DNA from: Candidatus Gordonibacter avicola
Lineage (GTDB): Bacteria; Actinomycetota; Coriobacteriia; Coriobacteriales; Eggerthellaceae
Assembly: GCA_019113915.1 (NCBI GenBank)
Contig: DXGM01000011.1
Coordinates: 40,334 to 104,333 of the forward strand
DNA: 64,000 bases
Direction of reading: 5' to 3'
Under the pieces are notes generated by a model. That model saw nothing but the letters and a program-made list of their open reading frames with translations, did not search any database and was not told where the DNA came from. Below are positions 42,508 through 52,442 of the stretch, piece by piece. The translations under genes and the position numbers were made by a program. The first letter of the stretch is position 1. Every line of letters starts with the position of its first letter.

Positions 42508-43974
42508 ATGGTAATGGCGAAGGTGGAGCCAGGAACAAGTGCGGGCGCAATGGAGGGCGCGCCAAGCGGCGCGAAGCGCGAGCGGTTTGGATCGCGGCTG
42601 GGGTTCATCCTGATTTCGGCCGGCTGCGCCATTGGCCTTGGGAACGTCTGGCGCTTTCCCTATATCACTGGCGAGTATGGCGGTGCGGCGTTTGTGCTGA
42701 TGTACCTGGTGTTTCTCGTTATTTTGGGCCTGCCCGTGATGGTGATGGAGTTCGCTGTGGGCCGCGCCAGCCAGAAAAGCGCGGCGCAGGCGTTCGACAC
42801 GCTGCAGCCGTCGCGGAAGTGGCACTGGTTCTCGTGGTGGGGCTATATTGGGTGCATGGTGCTCATGATGTTCTACACCACGGTTGGTGGCTGGATGCTG
42901 TCGTTCGTGGTGAAGATGGCCACCGGCGCGTTCAACGGCCTGGATAGTGCCGGCGTGGGCGCGGTGTTTAACGACATGCTGGCGAACCCCACTGAACTGG
43001 TGGGTTGGATGCTCGTGGTGATTGTGCTGGGCTTTCTGGTGTGCAGCCTGGGCCTGCAAAAGGGCGTCGAGCGCATTACCAAAGTGATGATGGTGTGCCT
43101 GTTGGGCATTATGTTGGTGCTGGTGGTGCGCGCAGTTACGCTGCCGGGCGGCATGGCGGGCCTCGAGTTCTATCTCATCCCCGACTTTGGCAAGCTGTTC
43201 GCGGGCGCGACGCCCGCCGAGCAGTGGGCAACGTTTGGCGATGCCGTGTTCGCGGCCATGGGTCAGGCATTCTTCACGCTGTCGCTGGGCATTTCGGCCA
43301 TGGAAATTTTCGGCAGCTACATTGGCAAGGAGCGCTCGCTCACGGGCGAGGCGCTGCGCATCTGCGGGCTGGACACGGCGGTGGCGCTTATGGCGGGCCT
43401 CATCATTTTCCCGGCGTGCTTCGCGTTCGCCGTGGAACCCGGCAGCGGTCCGGGGCTCGTGTTCGTCACGCTGCCGAGCGTGTTTGCGCAGATGCCGCTG
43501 GGGCAGCTGTGGGGCGCGCTGTTCTTCGTGTTCATGAGTTTCGCCGCGCTGTCCACCATCATCGCGGTGTTCGAGAACCTTATTAGCTGGTCAATGGATA
43601 AGTGGGGCTGGTCGCGCCGCACGGCCGTGGCGCGCACCGCCCTCATAGTGACCGTGCTTAGCCTGCCGTGCGCGCTTGGGTTTAACGTGCTGGCGGGCGT
43701 GCAGATTCCTGCCATCGGCGACATTCAGTCCATCGAGGATTTCATCGTGTCGAACAACCTGCTACCGCTGGGCAGCCTGCTGTACGTGCTGTTCTGCGTG
43801 ACGAAGAGCGGCTGGGGCTGGGACAACTTCCTCGCCGAAGCTGACACCGGCACCGGCGCGCGCTTCCCCGCCTGGGCAAAGCCATGGCTGAAGTTCGGCA
43901 TCCCGGTGCTGATCCTGGTGATTTTCGTCATGGGTTATGTGCCGAAATTCGCCGTCTGGCTGGGCATGGCGTAG
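42508..43974 (+). CDS. Sodium-dependent neurotransmitter:sodium symporter (NSS/SNF family)
   Basis: The 488-residue protein has about 12 helices and the NSS helix-1 signature GCAIGLGNVWRFPYITGEYG. SMSFAALSTIIAVFEN-type residues near helix 8 (FMSFAALSTIIAVFENLIS) match the second sodium site. The C-terminus is VPKFAVWLGMA. Family members take up amino acids or related amines with sodium. The start is ATG 42508, with GGGGAAGG upstream. No neighbour points to the substrate. Confidence 0.88.
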   Translation: MVMAKVEPGTSAGAMEGAPSGAKRERFGSRLGFILISAGCAIGLGNVWRFPYITGEYGGAAFVLMYLVFLVILGLPVMVMEFAVGRASQKSAAQAFDTLQPSRKWHWFSWWGYIGCMVLMMFYTTVGGWMLSFVVKMATGAFNGLDSAGVGAVFNDMLANPTELVGWMLVVIVLGFLVCSLGLQKGVERITKVMMVCLLGIMLVLVVRAVTLPGGMAGLEFYLIPDFGKLFAGATPAEQWATFGDAVFAAMGQAFFTLSLGISAMEIFGSYIGKERSLTGEALRICGLDTAVALMAGLIIFPACFAFAVEPGSGPGLVFVTLPSVFAQMPLGQLWGALFFVFMSFAALSTIIAVFENLISWSMDKWGWSRRTAVARTALIVTVLSLPCALGFNVLAGVQIPAIGDIQSIEDFIVSNNLLPLGSLLYVLFCVTKSGWGWDNFLAEADTGTGARFPAWAKPWLKFGIPVLILVIFVMGYVPKFAVWLGMA

Positions 43975-44028
43975 CGGCGCGCATCAGCGTGACGTGTGCG
44001 GGCATGCGGGCTCGCTACGCTGCTCGGT

Positions 44029-44448
44029 TTACTGGGTGCCCGCCGCTTCGGTCGCTAGGGCTTCCAGCAGCGCTTGCATCTTGGGAATGGCGGGCAGGCT
44101 GTCTAGGTCGTAGCGGGCCGCCAAGGCTTGCATGTTGGTGAAGGCGATCTGCGTGCGGCCAGCTTCGTCTTCCCATACCGCTATGCGCAAGGGCAGTTCA
44201 ATCGCGATGCGCTGATCGGCCTGCATGAGGGCGGTGCCCACCGCGGGCGCGCCGAACACTACAACCGTTGTGGGCCGCAGGTCGAGGCCGGCTTCCGTGG
44301 CGTTTGCGGCGTGGTTGAACGTGGCGAATACGGGGATAGAGCGCGCCGCCAGCGCGGCTTTGAGGCGGCTGACCGTCTCAGCAACGGGCAGGTGTCCTTC
44401 GATCACGTGCAGGGTGGCGTTGGCTTTGTTGGCTTTTGGCTGGTTCAC
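44029..44448 (-). CDS. DUF302-family protein
   Basis: GTG 44448 (VNQPKANKANATL) is preferred because GAGAGGAG lies 5 bp before it. The 139-residue protein shows the DUF302 pattern: ETVSRLKAALAARSIPVFAT, FNHAANATEAGLDLRPTTVV, VFGAPAVGTALMQADQRIAI and ELPLRIAVWEDEAGRTQIAF. It is soluble and short, with no catalytic signature. Function unknown. It is divergent from rarD. Confidence 0.82.
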   Translation of the reverse strand: MNQPKANKANATLHVIEGHLPVAETVSRLKAALAARSIPVFATFNHAANATEAGLDLRPTTVVVFGAPAVGTALMQADQRIAIELPLRIAVWEDEAGRTQIAFTNMQALAARYDLDSLPAIPKMQALLEALATEAAGTQ

Positions 44449-44727
44449 GAGGACTCCTCTCCGCGTTGCCGCAGATCGATGCGGCGATGATGCACCCACG
44501 ATACCGCGTTTTCACGCGTGGGGCTCAGGTTGTTTCGCAATGGTCGCCCGGGTGCCGCCGACGGCAGTGGTACCCGGCACAGGTGGCACCGTCCGTACCA
44601 GCCACCAGCTACGGCGCGACCTCCGTGGCCGTTCGCGCGCCTCGGCGCGGGGTGATGCGCTAGAATACGCGGGAAACATTTCGCGATCGAACGACCCTCC
44701 TATCCTCTGAAAGCGGCGAACCGAACG

Positions 44728-45711
44728 ATGAGCACGAACGAACTTCAGCAAACCGAGACTGCAACCGACCGCACCGGGTTCCTCCAAGGACTCGGTTGCT
44801 ATTTGCTATGGGGCGTCATGCCCGTGTATTGGAAGCTGCTGTCTGCGGTGCCGGCGCTGGAGGTGTTGGCGTGGCGCATGGTGTGGTCGTGTGTGGCTGT
44901 GGTAGCGCTCTGCGTGGTGGTGAAACGCACGCGGTTTCTGTACCTGTTCCGCGACCGGCGCGCCGTGCGGACGTTTCTGGCATCCGGCCTCATTGTGACC
45001 TGCAACTGGGGCGTGTACGTGTGGGCCGCCAACAGCGGGCATTTGCTGGAAACGAGCATCGGCTACTACCTGTGTCCGCTCTGCAACATTGCTCTCGGGC
45101 TGCTGGTGTTCAAGGAGCGCCTCACGCCTATGCAGAAACTGGCAACGGTGCTGGCCGCAGTGGGGGTGGGGCATTTCATGGTGGTGCACGGCGGCGACAT
45201 TTGGATTGCGTTCGCCCTGGCGCTCACCTTCAGCGTGTACGGCGCGGTGAAGAAAAAGGGCGGCTATCCGGCGCTGCCCGGCATGGCGTTCGAGTCGCTG
45301 CTCACGGGCATGCTGGGTATTGCGGCCCTGGCCGTGGGCGCAGTGGCCCCGTGGATCTGGCAGCTCACACCTGCCACGCCCGACGCTATTGCCGTGCTGT
45401 CGCCGGCGGGCGACTTTGCTCTGCTGATAGGTTGCGGCATTTTGACCGCCATTCCGCTTTTGCTGTACTCGGCCGCGGCGAACCGTATTTCCATGACCGT
45501 GCTCGGGTTCATTCAATACGTGAGCCCCACTATTGCGTTGGTGCTAGCTGTGGCCTTCTTCGGCGAACAATTCACGGTAGCCCACGGTGTCTGCTTCGCC
45601 CTCATCTGGGCCGGCATTGCCGCGGTGGGAGTGGAAGCGCTGCTAACAAGCAAACGCACGCGGGCGGCTGGGGAAACTATTCCTGCTGCAGCGGCGACCA
45701 CCGAAAAGTAG
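44728..45711 (+). CDS. rarD: RarD-type EamA transporter
   Basis: The 327-residue protein begins with a short polar end and then GFLQGLGCYLLWGVMPVYWK, the RarD hallmark. Ten helices form two EamA repeats; SGLIVTCNWGVYVWAANSGH, GYYLCPLCNIALGLLVFKER and MTVLGFIQYVSPTIALVLAV are typical. The substrate of RarD is not established. ATG 44728 has only a weak ribosome site. Confidence 0.88.
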   Translation: MSTNELQQTETATDRTGFLQGLGCYLLWGVMPVYWKLLSAVPALEVLAWRMVWSCVAVVALCVVVKRTRFLYLFRDRRAVRTFLASGLIVTCNWGVYVWAANSGHLLETSIGYYLCPLCNIALGLLVFKERLTPMQKLATVLAAVGVGHFMVVHGGDIWIAFALALTFSVYGAVKKKGGYPALPGMAFESLLTGMLGIAALAVGAVAPWIWQLTPATPDAIAVLSPAGDFALLIGCGILTAIPLLLYSAAANRISMTVLGFIQYVSPTIALVLAVAFFGEQFTVAHGVCFALIWAGIAAVGVEALLTSKRTRAAGETIPAAAATTEK

Positions 45712-45786
45712 CGAAGAATTCATACTGCTTGAGCGTGCGCACTCTGTTTTGCGTACCATTTTCTCGCTGTCTAGAGTGCCAATTCA

Positions 45787-45806
45787 GTTTCGGCTATAGC
45801 CGAAAC
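45787..45806. promoter_or_regulatory. Perfect 20-bp palindrome, possible operator
   Basis: GTTTCGGCTATAGCCGAAAC is fully self-complementary with no loop, so it looks more like a dimeric regulator site than a terminator. It lies 263 bp before the MFS gene. Confidence 0.5.
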
Positions 45807-45842
45807 AGATGGCATTTTACCAGATCAAAAGCCTACTCACAA

Positions 45843-45880
45843 ACAGTCTCATACGCTGCTTATCCGCAGAGTATGAGACT
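45843..45880. promoter_or_regulatory. Inverted repeat, possible operator or terminator
   Basis: The 11-bp arms CAGTCTCATAC and GTATGAGACTG flank an inner CTGC/GCAG stem and a short loop. No T-run follows on either side. The arms are perfect. Confidence 0.5.
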
Positions 45881-46069
45881 GAAACAGATGCTTAAACTCC
45901 AGCGTAATCCTTGTTTATGGCTTTGACCTTCGTCCTCTGACACCATGGTAATGCGCGATTGAAGGGTTAGCCAGCGTATCCATGGTGGTCGCTAGCAATT
46001 GCTTCAGCGGGGGCTGTTGCGATTTCGATCCCAATCCGCAGGGGAGTGATATGCGAAGAGGAGGGGTGT

Positions 46070-47377
46070 ATGGTTTCTTCGATTGCAAAATTTGGGGTTC
46101 AGGATCGGCAGCTGAGTTCAGTAGAGCGGTGGACGTGTTTTGCCGCATTATTCTTTCTCGGTTTCACGGCTACCTTTAACCAGTTCAAAGCTGCGCCAGC
46201 TATCCAGTTTATCGGCTCAGATCTGGGTATGTCAGTTGATATGCTGAGTCAGATAATGGGCGTTTACTCCATTGCTGGCATGATTCTGGCGTATCCCGGC
46301 ATGCTCATTATGCAGCGGTTCGGTGTGAAATTCTCTATTGTAGTTACCTCTGTGCTCCAACTTCTTGGGTCGCTCGTGTGCGTGTTCGCGACGGATACCA
46401 CGTTGTTCCTTATCGGACGCACCCTTGAGGGCATTGCCTATGGACTCATCTGTGTTATTGGCCCTAATATCATGCCGCGCTTATTCCCACTCAAGAATCA
46501 AGGCCTCTGCATGGGAATCTGGTCCCAGTGGACTCCCGTTGGAGTGGTAATTGCATTCTTTACCGCACCGATGATCTTTGAAGCGGCGGGTGGCGCAGCC
46601 GTCGCATTCTCTTGGCATCCTATTTGGTTCGTTTCTATTGCCATGGAAGTTGTGTCGATCGCCTGGTTGCTGGTCAGTTGTAAGATGCCGGCGATTCCGG
46701 AAAATGAACTCTTAGATGGCGACCCCTCTCGTCGCAAGCGCGCGGGTAAAAACTTCCTGTTGGCAGGCATCGTTGTGTGTGCGTTCTTCTTTGTGTGGGT
46801 GTTTGATTACGTTGCCAACATCAATACGCTGTACCCGACATTCCTGCAGAACGTTAAGGGTTTAAGCGTCTTTGATTCGTCGATGCTACCCAACTGGACG
46901 GCCATCATTTCCATTCCCTTGGGTATTGCTTTCGGGGTGGTAGCTGACAAACTCAACTTCCGTAAATGGATGATCGTTGTTGGATACTTGCTGGTAGCCG
47001 TATGCATGGGCTTCTTCTACTTCACGCCTGGTACGGACATGACTGGTCCTTGGACGGCCAGCGTCATCATGGGTTTGTGTGGTGCGCTGGTTCCTACTGG
47101 TACTCGCGCAATTACGCCGGTGCTTGTTCCTGAACCGAAAAAGACTGACTTTGCCCTGGCTACCATGGCGTTCGCGACTGGCGTGGCGCAAGTTGTAGGC
47201 GGGTATGTGGTATCGCCCACTATTGCCGCTGTCGGATGGCAAGCGAACGCCCAGTTCATCCTTGCTCCCCTTGCTGTTCTTGCCGCTATTGCTGTGATCT
47301 TGTTTGTGAAATCTGATCGCAAGGTACATGAGGTGCGCCTGGCTGAACGCGCTGCTCAAGAAGCTGATGGGGTATAA
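46070..47377 (+). CDS. MFS transporter of the molybdoenzyme cluster
   Basis: ATG 46070 (MVSSIAKFGVQDRQLSSVER) has AGGAGG about 8 bp upstream. The 435-residue protein has 12 helices; the first pair is FLGFTATFNQFKAAPAIQF and GVYSIAGMILAYPGMLIMQR, with the MFS loop residues PGMLIMQRFGVKF. GRTLEGIAYGLICVIGPNIM follows. Its place directly before the transhydroxylase-like genes suggests it carries their substrate or product. GC content is lower than in the flanking genes, as in the rest of the cluster. Confidence 0.82.
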   Translation: MVSSIAKFGVQDRQLSSVERWTCFAALFFLGFTATFNQFKAAPAIQFIGSDLGMSVDMLSQIMGVYSIAGMILAYPGMLIMQRFGVKFSIVVTSVLQLLGSLVCVFATDTTLFLIGRTLEGIAYGLICVIGPNIMPRLFPLKNQGLCMGIWSQWTPVGVVIAFFTAPMIFEAAGGAAVAFSWHPIWFVSIAMEVVSIAWLLVSCKMPAIPENELLDGDPSRRKRAGKNFLLAGIVVCAFFFVWVFDYVANINTLYPTFLQNVKGLSVFDSSMLPNWTAIISIPLGIAFGVVADKLNFRKWMIVVGYLLVAVCMGFFYFTPGTDMTGPWTASVIMGLCGALVPTGTRAITPVLVPEPKKTDFALATMAFATGVAQVVGGYVVSPTIAAVGWQANAQFILAPLAVLAAIAVILFVKSDRKVHEVRLAERAAQEADGV

Positions 47378-47482
47378 CAGCGCATTTAGTGGATGGGTGC
47401 CGCTGGATAGCTTGCTCATATCAGTCAGTTTCGAGTACTGATCCGATGTTTATAGCAAACCCCAAAAACGAGAGGAAGTAGT

Positions 47483-50092
47483 ATGAAGAGTGCGGACACA
47501 ACTGTCTTCCACAACCTAGGTCTTGAGGCCTGCGGGGGAGGTGCGAACCTAGTTGCTGCCGATGTAAAGGATGGCAAACTCGTTCGCATTCGTCCCGTGC
47601 ACTTTGACGAGCATTACACCAAGGAAGACCTGAACTATTGGACGTTGGAAGGACGCAACGGCACGACGTTCGAGCCGGGTATGAAAACGTACACACCGCC
47701 CTTCCCACTGGTGTACAAGCGGCGCACGTATTCTAAAAACCGTGTGCCTTATCCAATGAAGCGTATCGACTGGGATCCTCAGGGCGAGCGTCATCCTGAA
47801 ACGCGCGGTACGAGCAAGTATGTGCGCATCTCGTGGGACGAGGCAACTCAAATCATTGCTGCCGAGATCAAGCGGGTGCACGATGAATACGGCCCCTATT
47901 CAATCTTGTGTCAGGCCGACGGCCACGGAGAGAGTAAGGCTATTCATGCGCCCCATGGATGCATGACTCGTCTGCTAGAGCTTTGTGGTGGCTACACCGT
48001 TCAGGCGCGTAACCCTGACAGTTGGGAGGGCTGGTACTGGGGTGCGAAGCACGCCTGGGGTATGGATCCGGTGGGACAAAACACCCATTCCACAAATACG
48101 GCTCAAGATATCGCGCAAAACTGCGATGCCATGTTGTATTGGGGCTGCGACCTGGAAACTACGACGTCGGCGTGGGGCGGTCAGCTGGCATCAAAGTTGG
48201 CGTATTGGTTCGACGACTGTGGTATCAAGCACATTGCTATTGCGCCCGATTGTAACTATACGGCTGTGGTGCACGCCGACAAATGGTTCCCTGTTTACCC
48301 CAACACCGATGCAGCCTTGCAGTTGGCTATCGCCTATGTGTGGATAACCGAAGGAACCTACGACAAAGAGTATATCGAGACACACGCAATAGGCTTTGAT
48401 TGGCTTGAATACTATGTGTTAGGTTCGGAGGACGGTGAGGCGAAGACCCCCGAGTGGGCCGAACCGATCTGTGGTATTCCGGCGTATCGCATTAAGGCGC
48501 TGGCGCGTTATTGGGCAAAGCACAACGTTTCCATCGCCCATTGCAACGGTGGATCATATATTCGCGCAGCTTTTGCAACTGAACCAGCACGTCTTGAGGT
48601 GTATCTGCTGGGCATGCAGGGTGTGGGCAAGCCGGGGCGTATTTCCATGAAGTTCATCGAGTGGACCTTGTTCGGAATGACCTCATGCAGCCCTATTCCG
48701 CCGTCGAAACTAGCGCCAAGCACTGCGGCTGCCTATAACGGTTGGATTATCGGCAGCAATGCCGATCACATGATAGCGAAATGCCACGTGCACAAGGCGT
48801 TGCGCGGTGAGTCATTCAGCTGGTATGGCCATGGGACGGCAGCGAACGATCGACCGGACCAGTTCATCAAGCTTGATTTCCCGACTGACGGCAATGCGGG
48901 TATTAAGATGCTCTGGTCGGACAATCCTGCGTTCACCACAAGCCTGAACGGCGGTTACGAGTACCAGGATGCTCTGCGTAGCGACAACCTGGAATTCTAT
49001 TTAGTGCAGGCACCTTGGTTTGAAGATGACGCCCGTTTCGCCGACATTGTGCTTCCCATTTGTACGAAGTTTGAAACAAGCGACTTTGGTACCGACTGTG
49101 ATAGTGGTCAATGGAATGCGGTCATTTATGAAAAGGCTGCCATTGAGCCAGTAGGCGAAGCGAAGTCTGACTGGGAAGCTGTACAGGCAGTAGCCGAGAA
49201 GTTGGAACGCTATGGTGACGTCTATGAAAACGTTAAGCATCGCATGACCAAAGGCAAAACTGTTGAGCAGCAGATCAAGGAAGGGTACGAGGCGTGCGGT
49301 ATACCGGCTGAAGAGCAAGACTTCGAAAAGTTTGAGAAAAACCAGTATCAGCTTATTCCTACCGTTGAAAACTGGCAGGATATGATGACTGGTCTGTCTG
49401 GTTTCGCGCAGAACCCCGACTTGTTTCCCTTGGAGACACCTTCCGGCAAGATAGAGTACTACTCGCCTTCGCTTGCTGAGCACTTCCCAGATGATCAAGT
49501 GCGTGGCCCGGTAGCGCACTGGATCGAATCCGGTGATGGACACGACGACCGGCGTACAAGTGAACGGGCAAAGGCATATCCTTTCCTGGTGGAGTCCAAC
49601 CATCCACGTTGGCGCGTCCATGCGGAATTCGACGATGTTGAGTGGTTCCGCGAAATCGAAACATGCAAAGTTATTGGGCCAGATGGGTATGCCTACGAAC
49701 CGGTTTGGCTTAACCCTCTTGATGCCGCGTCGCTTGGTATCGAGAAAGGTGACGTGGTTAAGGTGTTTAACGAGCGCGGTGCAGTTCTTGGTGGAGCTCG
49801 CGTGACTGAACGCGTTCGGACCGGTGTGGTGTATATGGATCATGGTGCTAACAGCGATGTCATCGTGCCAGGGATTGGTGGACTGGACCGCGGTGGCGAC
49901 ATCAACCTTATTTGTCCTACGCATACCACTTCAAAAAATGCCAGCGGCGAAGTGACGTCGGGCTATTTGGCTGGCGTTGAGAAGGTGGACGTGTTCGCGC
50001 TCGCCGCACAATACCCCGCTGAGTTCGGCCGGAATCATTACAAGCCTGAATACGGCGCCGATGTCCGCGACTACCTTATTGAGGAGGCCTAA
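47483..50092 (+). CDS. Molybdopterin oxidoreductase, transhydroxylase-like large subunit
   Basis: The 869-residue protein is close in length to the alpha subunit of Pelobacter pyrogallol-phloroglucinol transhydroxylase. The N-terminus has no Fe-S cluster motif (one Cys, 17), as in that enzyme. DGHGESKAIHAPHG includes His148, and RNPDSWEGWYWGAKH includes Asp179 and Ser180. These align with the catalytic His144, Asp174 and Mo-ligand Ser175 as I recall them. No equivalent of Tyr404 is seen near residue 409, so the substrate may differ. The C-terminal domain (about 715-869) is the molybdopterin dinucleotide-binding barrel. No twin-arginine signal, so it is cytosolic. It is followed 5 bp later by the Fe-S subunit. 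Confidence 0.85.
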   Translation: MKSADTTVFHNLGLEACGGGANLVAADVKDGKLVRIRPVHFDEHYTKEDLNYWTLEGRNGTTFEPGMKTYTPPFPLVYKRRTYSKNRVPYPMKRIDWDPQGERHPETRGTSKYVRISWDEATQIIAAEIKRVHDEYGPYSILCQADGHGESKAIHAPHGCMTRLLELCGGYTVQARNPDSWEGWYWGAKHAWGMDPVGQNTHSTNTAQDIAQNCDAMLYWGCDLETTTSAWGGQLASKLAYWFDDCGIKHIAIAPDCNYTAVVHADKWFPVYPNTDAALQLAIAYVWITEGTYDKEYIETHAIGFDWLEYYVLGSEDGEAKTPEWAEPICGIPAYRIKALARYWAKHNVSIAHCNGGSYIRAAFATEPARLEVYLLGMQGVGKPGRISMKFIEWTLFGMTSCSPIPPSKLAPSTAAAYNGWIIGSNADHMIAKCHVHKALRGESFSWYGHGTAANDRPDQFIKLDFPTDGNAGIKMLWSDNPAFTTSLNGGYEYQDALRSDNLEFYLVQAPWFEDDARFADIVLPICTKFETSDFGTDCDSGQWNAVIYEKAAIEPVGEAKSDWEAVQAVAEKLERYGDVYENVKHRMTKGKTVEQQIKEGYEACGIPAEEQDFEKFEKNQYQLIPTVENWQDMMTGLSGFAQNPDLFPLETPSGKIEYYSPSLAEHFPDDQVRGPVAHWIESGDGHDDRRTSERAKAYPFLVESNHPRWRVHAEFDDVEWFREIETCKVIGPDGYAYEPVWLNPLDAASLGIEKGDVVKVFNERGAVLGGARVTERVRTGVVYMDHGANSDVIVPGIGGLDRGGDINLICPTHTTSKNASGEVTSGYLAGVEKVDVFALAAQYPAEFGRNHYKPEYGADVRDYLIEEA

Positions 50093-50097
50093 GGGAA

Positions 50098-50919
50098 ATG
50101 AAAGCCCTCGTAGTAGATTTGAACAGGTGCAATGGTTGCTTCAATTGTCAGCTTGCTTGCAAGGATGAGCACTGCGACAACGATTGGAGTCCCTACGCGA
50201 AACCACAGCCGACTACTGGTCAGTTTTGGTGTCGAGTAGATCAGCAAGAACGCGGTCGCGTTCCCGTGGTTCGCGTGAACTACACTCCCGTGTTTTGCGG
50301 CATGTGTGATGACGCCGCCTGCCTCAAGGTGGCAGAGAATGGCGCGGTCTATCGTCGTGAAGATGGACTGGTTATTATCGACCCCGAAAAAGCAAAGGGG
50401 CAGCGGCAGATCGCCGAGGCATGTCCACTCGGGTTGGTGTATTGGAACGAGAGCCTGAATATACCGCAGAAGTGTACGGGCTGCGCCCATCTGCTCGATG
50501 ATGGTTGGAGCGAGCCGCGTTGCGTTGATGTGTGTGCAACGGGGGCCCTGCGCTATGGCGAACTTGACGACTTTAAGGATGAACTCGATGTCGCAACGGT
50601 GGCTGAGGAATTGGCGGGGAGTGGGTCGCACGTCTATTACCTGAATCGCCCGAAGCGCTGGATTGCTGGAACAGTGGCTGATCGCTCGCAAAATGAGGTA
50701 ATTATCGGCGCAAGCGTAAGCATTCTCGACGGAAATGGGACGTGTGTTGCCCGTCTCGAGACCGACGAATTCGGCGACTTCAAATATGACGACTGTGAGA
50801 AGCAGTGTTACCGGGTGCTTATTGAGGCGGCCGGGTACGCACCTATTGAACTTGACGCCGACTGCACCAATCAAGACGTTGTTTTTGATGACATATTCGT
50901 GGATGGGGGTGCGCGATGA
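50098..50919 (+). CDS. Transhydroxylase-like iron-sulfur small subunit
   Basis: The 273-residue protein has the beta-subunit layout of pyrogallol transhydroxylase. Cysteines for about three [4Fe-4S] clusters occur: CNGCFNCQLAC (11-21), CGMCDDAAC, then CPLG, CTGCAHLL and CVDVC. NGAVYRREDGLVIIDPEKAK is highly typical. A C-terminal beta-sandwich, carboxypeptidase-regulatory-like (about 185-273, e.g. AGTVADRSQNEVIIGASVSI), is also present in the Pelobacter beta subunit. It passes electrons or stabilises the large subunit encoded just before. It overlaps the next gene by 4 bp (ATGA). Confidence 0.88.
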   Translation: MKALVVDLNRCNGCFNCQLACKDEHCDNDWSPYAKPQPTTGQFWCRVDQQERGRVPVVRVNYTPVFCGMCDDAACLKVAENGAVYRREDGLVIIDPEKAKGQRQIAEACPLGLVYWNESLNIPQKCTGCAHLLDDGWSEPRCVDVCATGALRYGELDDFKDELDVATVAEELAGSGSHVYYLNRPKRWIAGTVADRSQNEVIIGASVSILDGNGTCVARLETDEFGDFKYDDCEKQCYRVLIEAAGYAPIELDADCTNQDVVFDDIFVDGGAR

Positions 50920-52328
50920 GCAAGAAAACGCCGATGATTCGCTTTGCGATCATCCTTGTTGGCATTGCGGCGTTAGTTGCTGTTGGCTTGACTCCGAACC
51001 CCGAGGGGCTGACATTCGGCGGCAAGATGTCACTGGTCATCTTTGTGGTTGCCATTGTGTTTTGGGTGACCGAGGTTATGCCTATTGCTGTGACAGGATG
51101 GGCCATGGTAGGCCTTATCCCACTGCTTGGGATTATGGATGCCGCCAGTGCGTGGACAGCATCCATTAACAACGCGATCGTCTTTTACTTATGCTGCTTC
51201 GCATTCGCCTGCTTTATTGCGCGTTCAACCTTGGCCGTCCGTTTGACAGGCTTCATTCTGAGGTGGGCAGGTACTAGTTCTTCGCGTGTGTTAATTGGTT
51301 TCATGGTGGGTACGGCGCTCATTTCCACACTCATGGACAACCTGCCACTCTGCGCTGTTATGTTGCCAATAGCTTATTCCGTATTGGATGCTAATAAGAC
51401 ACCTATGGGCCGCAAGTCAGGTTTCGCAAAATGTATTGCCATTGGTATTCCATGGGCAGCTGCCATTGGTGGTGCTATGACTCCGTCTGGTTGTATTATC
51501 AACGTGTTGGCCATGACGCTCATTCAACAGAACTTCGGTGTATCCATTAGCTTTGTGGAATGGTTTGCCATGGGCTTCCCCATGGCACTTATCACCATTC
51601 CTGCTGGTTGGTTTGCGCTGGTGAAGATATTTAAGCCCGAACCGCTTACCCAGGAAGCTGTTGACGCTGGTATTGAGCGTGCGTCGTCGTTGGGCAAAAT
51701 CCCCCGGCACGAAATAGCTGGCCTCGCCGTTATGCTTGTCACCATGGTAGTTTGGATTCTTAGTTCGTGGATTCCTGGTATCGACATCACCGTGGTCAGC
51801 CTGATTGCTCTTGGCTTCATGTTCTTCCCAGGCATTGACGCCATTCAGTTCAATGACTTTTTGGAGGACAGTCCCTGGGGCATGATGCTTCTTATGATGG
51901 CTGTGAACGTGTTGGTAGCAGCCCTTATGGGCACGGGTGCCACGCAGTGGCTGGTCACTGTAGTTATGTCGCCTATGACGGCATGGCCGCTTATTGCGAC
52001 GATGACGGCTCTCTCCATCATCGCTTGTTTGCTGCACAATGTCATTCCCGCTGGTCCTGCCTGCGCTGGACTGATTGCCGTACCCTTCGCCACCATCATC
52101 TCCAGTATGGGTGGCAGTATCGCTGCCACCTGCGTTATGGTGGCCTGGTGGTCGGCTATTGCTCTTATGCTTCCGCTCGACGGTGTGCCGCTGCTGTCAT
52201 ACTCCAGCAACAGGAAGTACTTTTCGTTTGGCGATATGGCGAAGGCAGGCTGGGTGCCAAGCTTAGTAATGGTGGTTATTTCAGTAACGCTAACGCCGCT
52301 CATTGCGGGATTCTTGGGGCTGCCATAG
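50916..52328 (+). CDS. SLC13/DASS-family permease
   Basis: The 470-residue protein has about 11-12 helices. STLMDNLPLCAVMLPIAYSV and PWAAAIGGAMTPSGCIINVL match the first sodium/substrate motif of DASS carriers, with the second in CLLHNVIPAGPACAGLIAVP. DASS members carry dicarboxylates or sulfate; this one may carry a carboxylated aromatic or an organic acid linked to the oxidoreductase. Translational coupling (4-bp overlap) with the Fe-S subunit supports a shared pathway. Confidence 0.82.
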   Translation: MSKKTPMIRFAIILVGIAALVAVGLTPNPEGLTFGGKMSLVIFVVAIVFWVTEVMPIAVTGWAMVGLIPLLGIMDAASAWTASINNAIVFYLCCFAFACFIARSTLAVRLTGFILRWAGTSSSRVLIGFMVGTALISTLMDNLPLCAVMLPIAYSVLDANKTPMGRKSGFAKCIAIGIPWAAAIGGAMTPSGCIINVLAMTLIQQNFGVSISFVEWFAMGFPMALITIPAGWFALVKIFKPEPLTQEAVDAGIERASSLGKIPRHEIAGLAVMLVTMVVWILSSWIPGIDITVVSLIALGFMFFPGIDAIQFNDFLEDSPWGMMLLMMAVNVLVAALMGTGATQWLVTVVMSPMTAWPLIATMTALSIIACLLHNVIPAGPACAGLIAVPFATIISSMGGSIAATCVMVAWWSAIALMLPLDGVPLLSYSSNRKYFSFGDMAKAGWVPSLVMVVISVTLTPLIAGFLGLP

Positions 52329-52442
52329 TCAGGTGCGGAGCTTTGAGTGCGTGCTATTATGGCGCGTGATGTGGTCTCGTTTGAGGCGATGAGGTCCGGG
52401 CGCAGATACGCGTCCGGACGAGCGCAAGGAACGGTGCGGACA

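Larger units (their letters stand above)
45712..46069. other. Regulatory region upstream of the MFS/molybdoenzyme cluster
   Basis: The 358-bp gap contains two striking palindromes (annotated separately), each followed by GAAACAGATG (about 45802 and 45881). No gene was found. AGGAGG precedes the MFS start. Confidence 0.5.
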
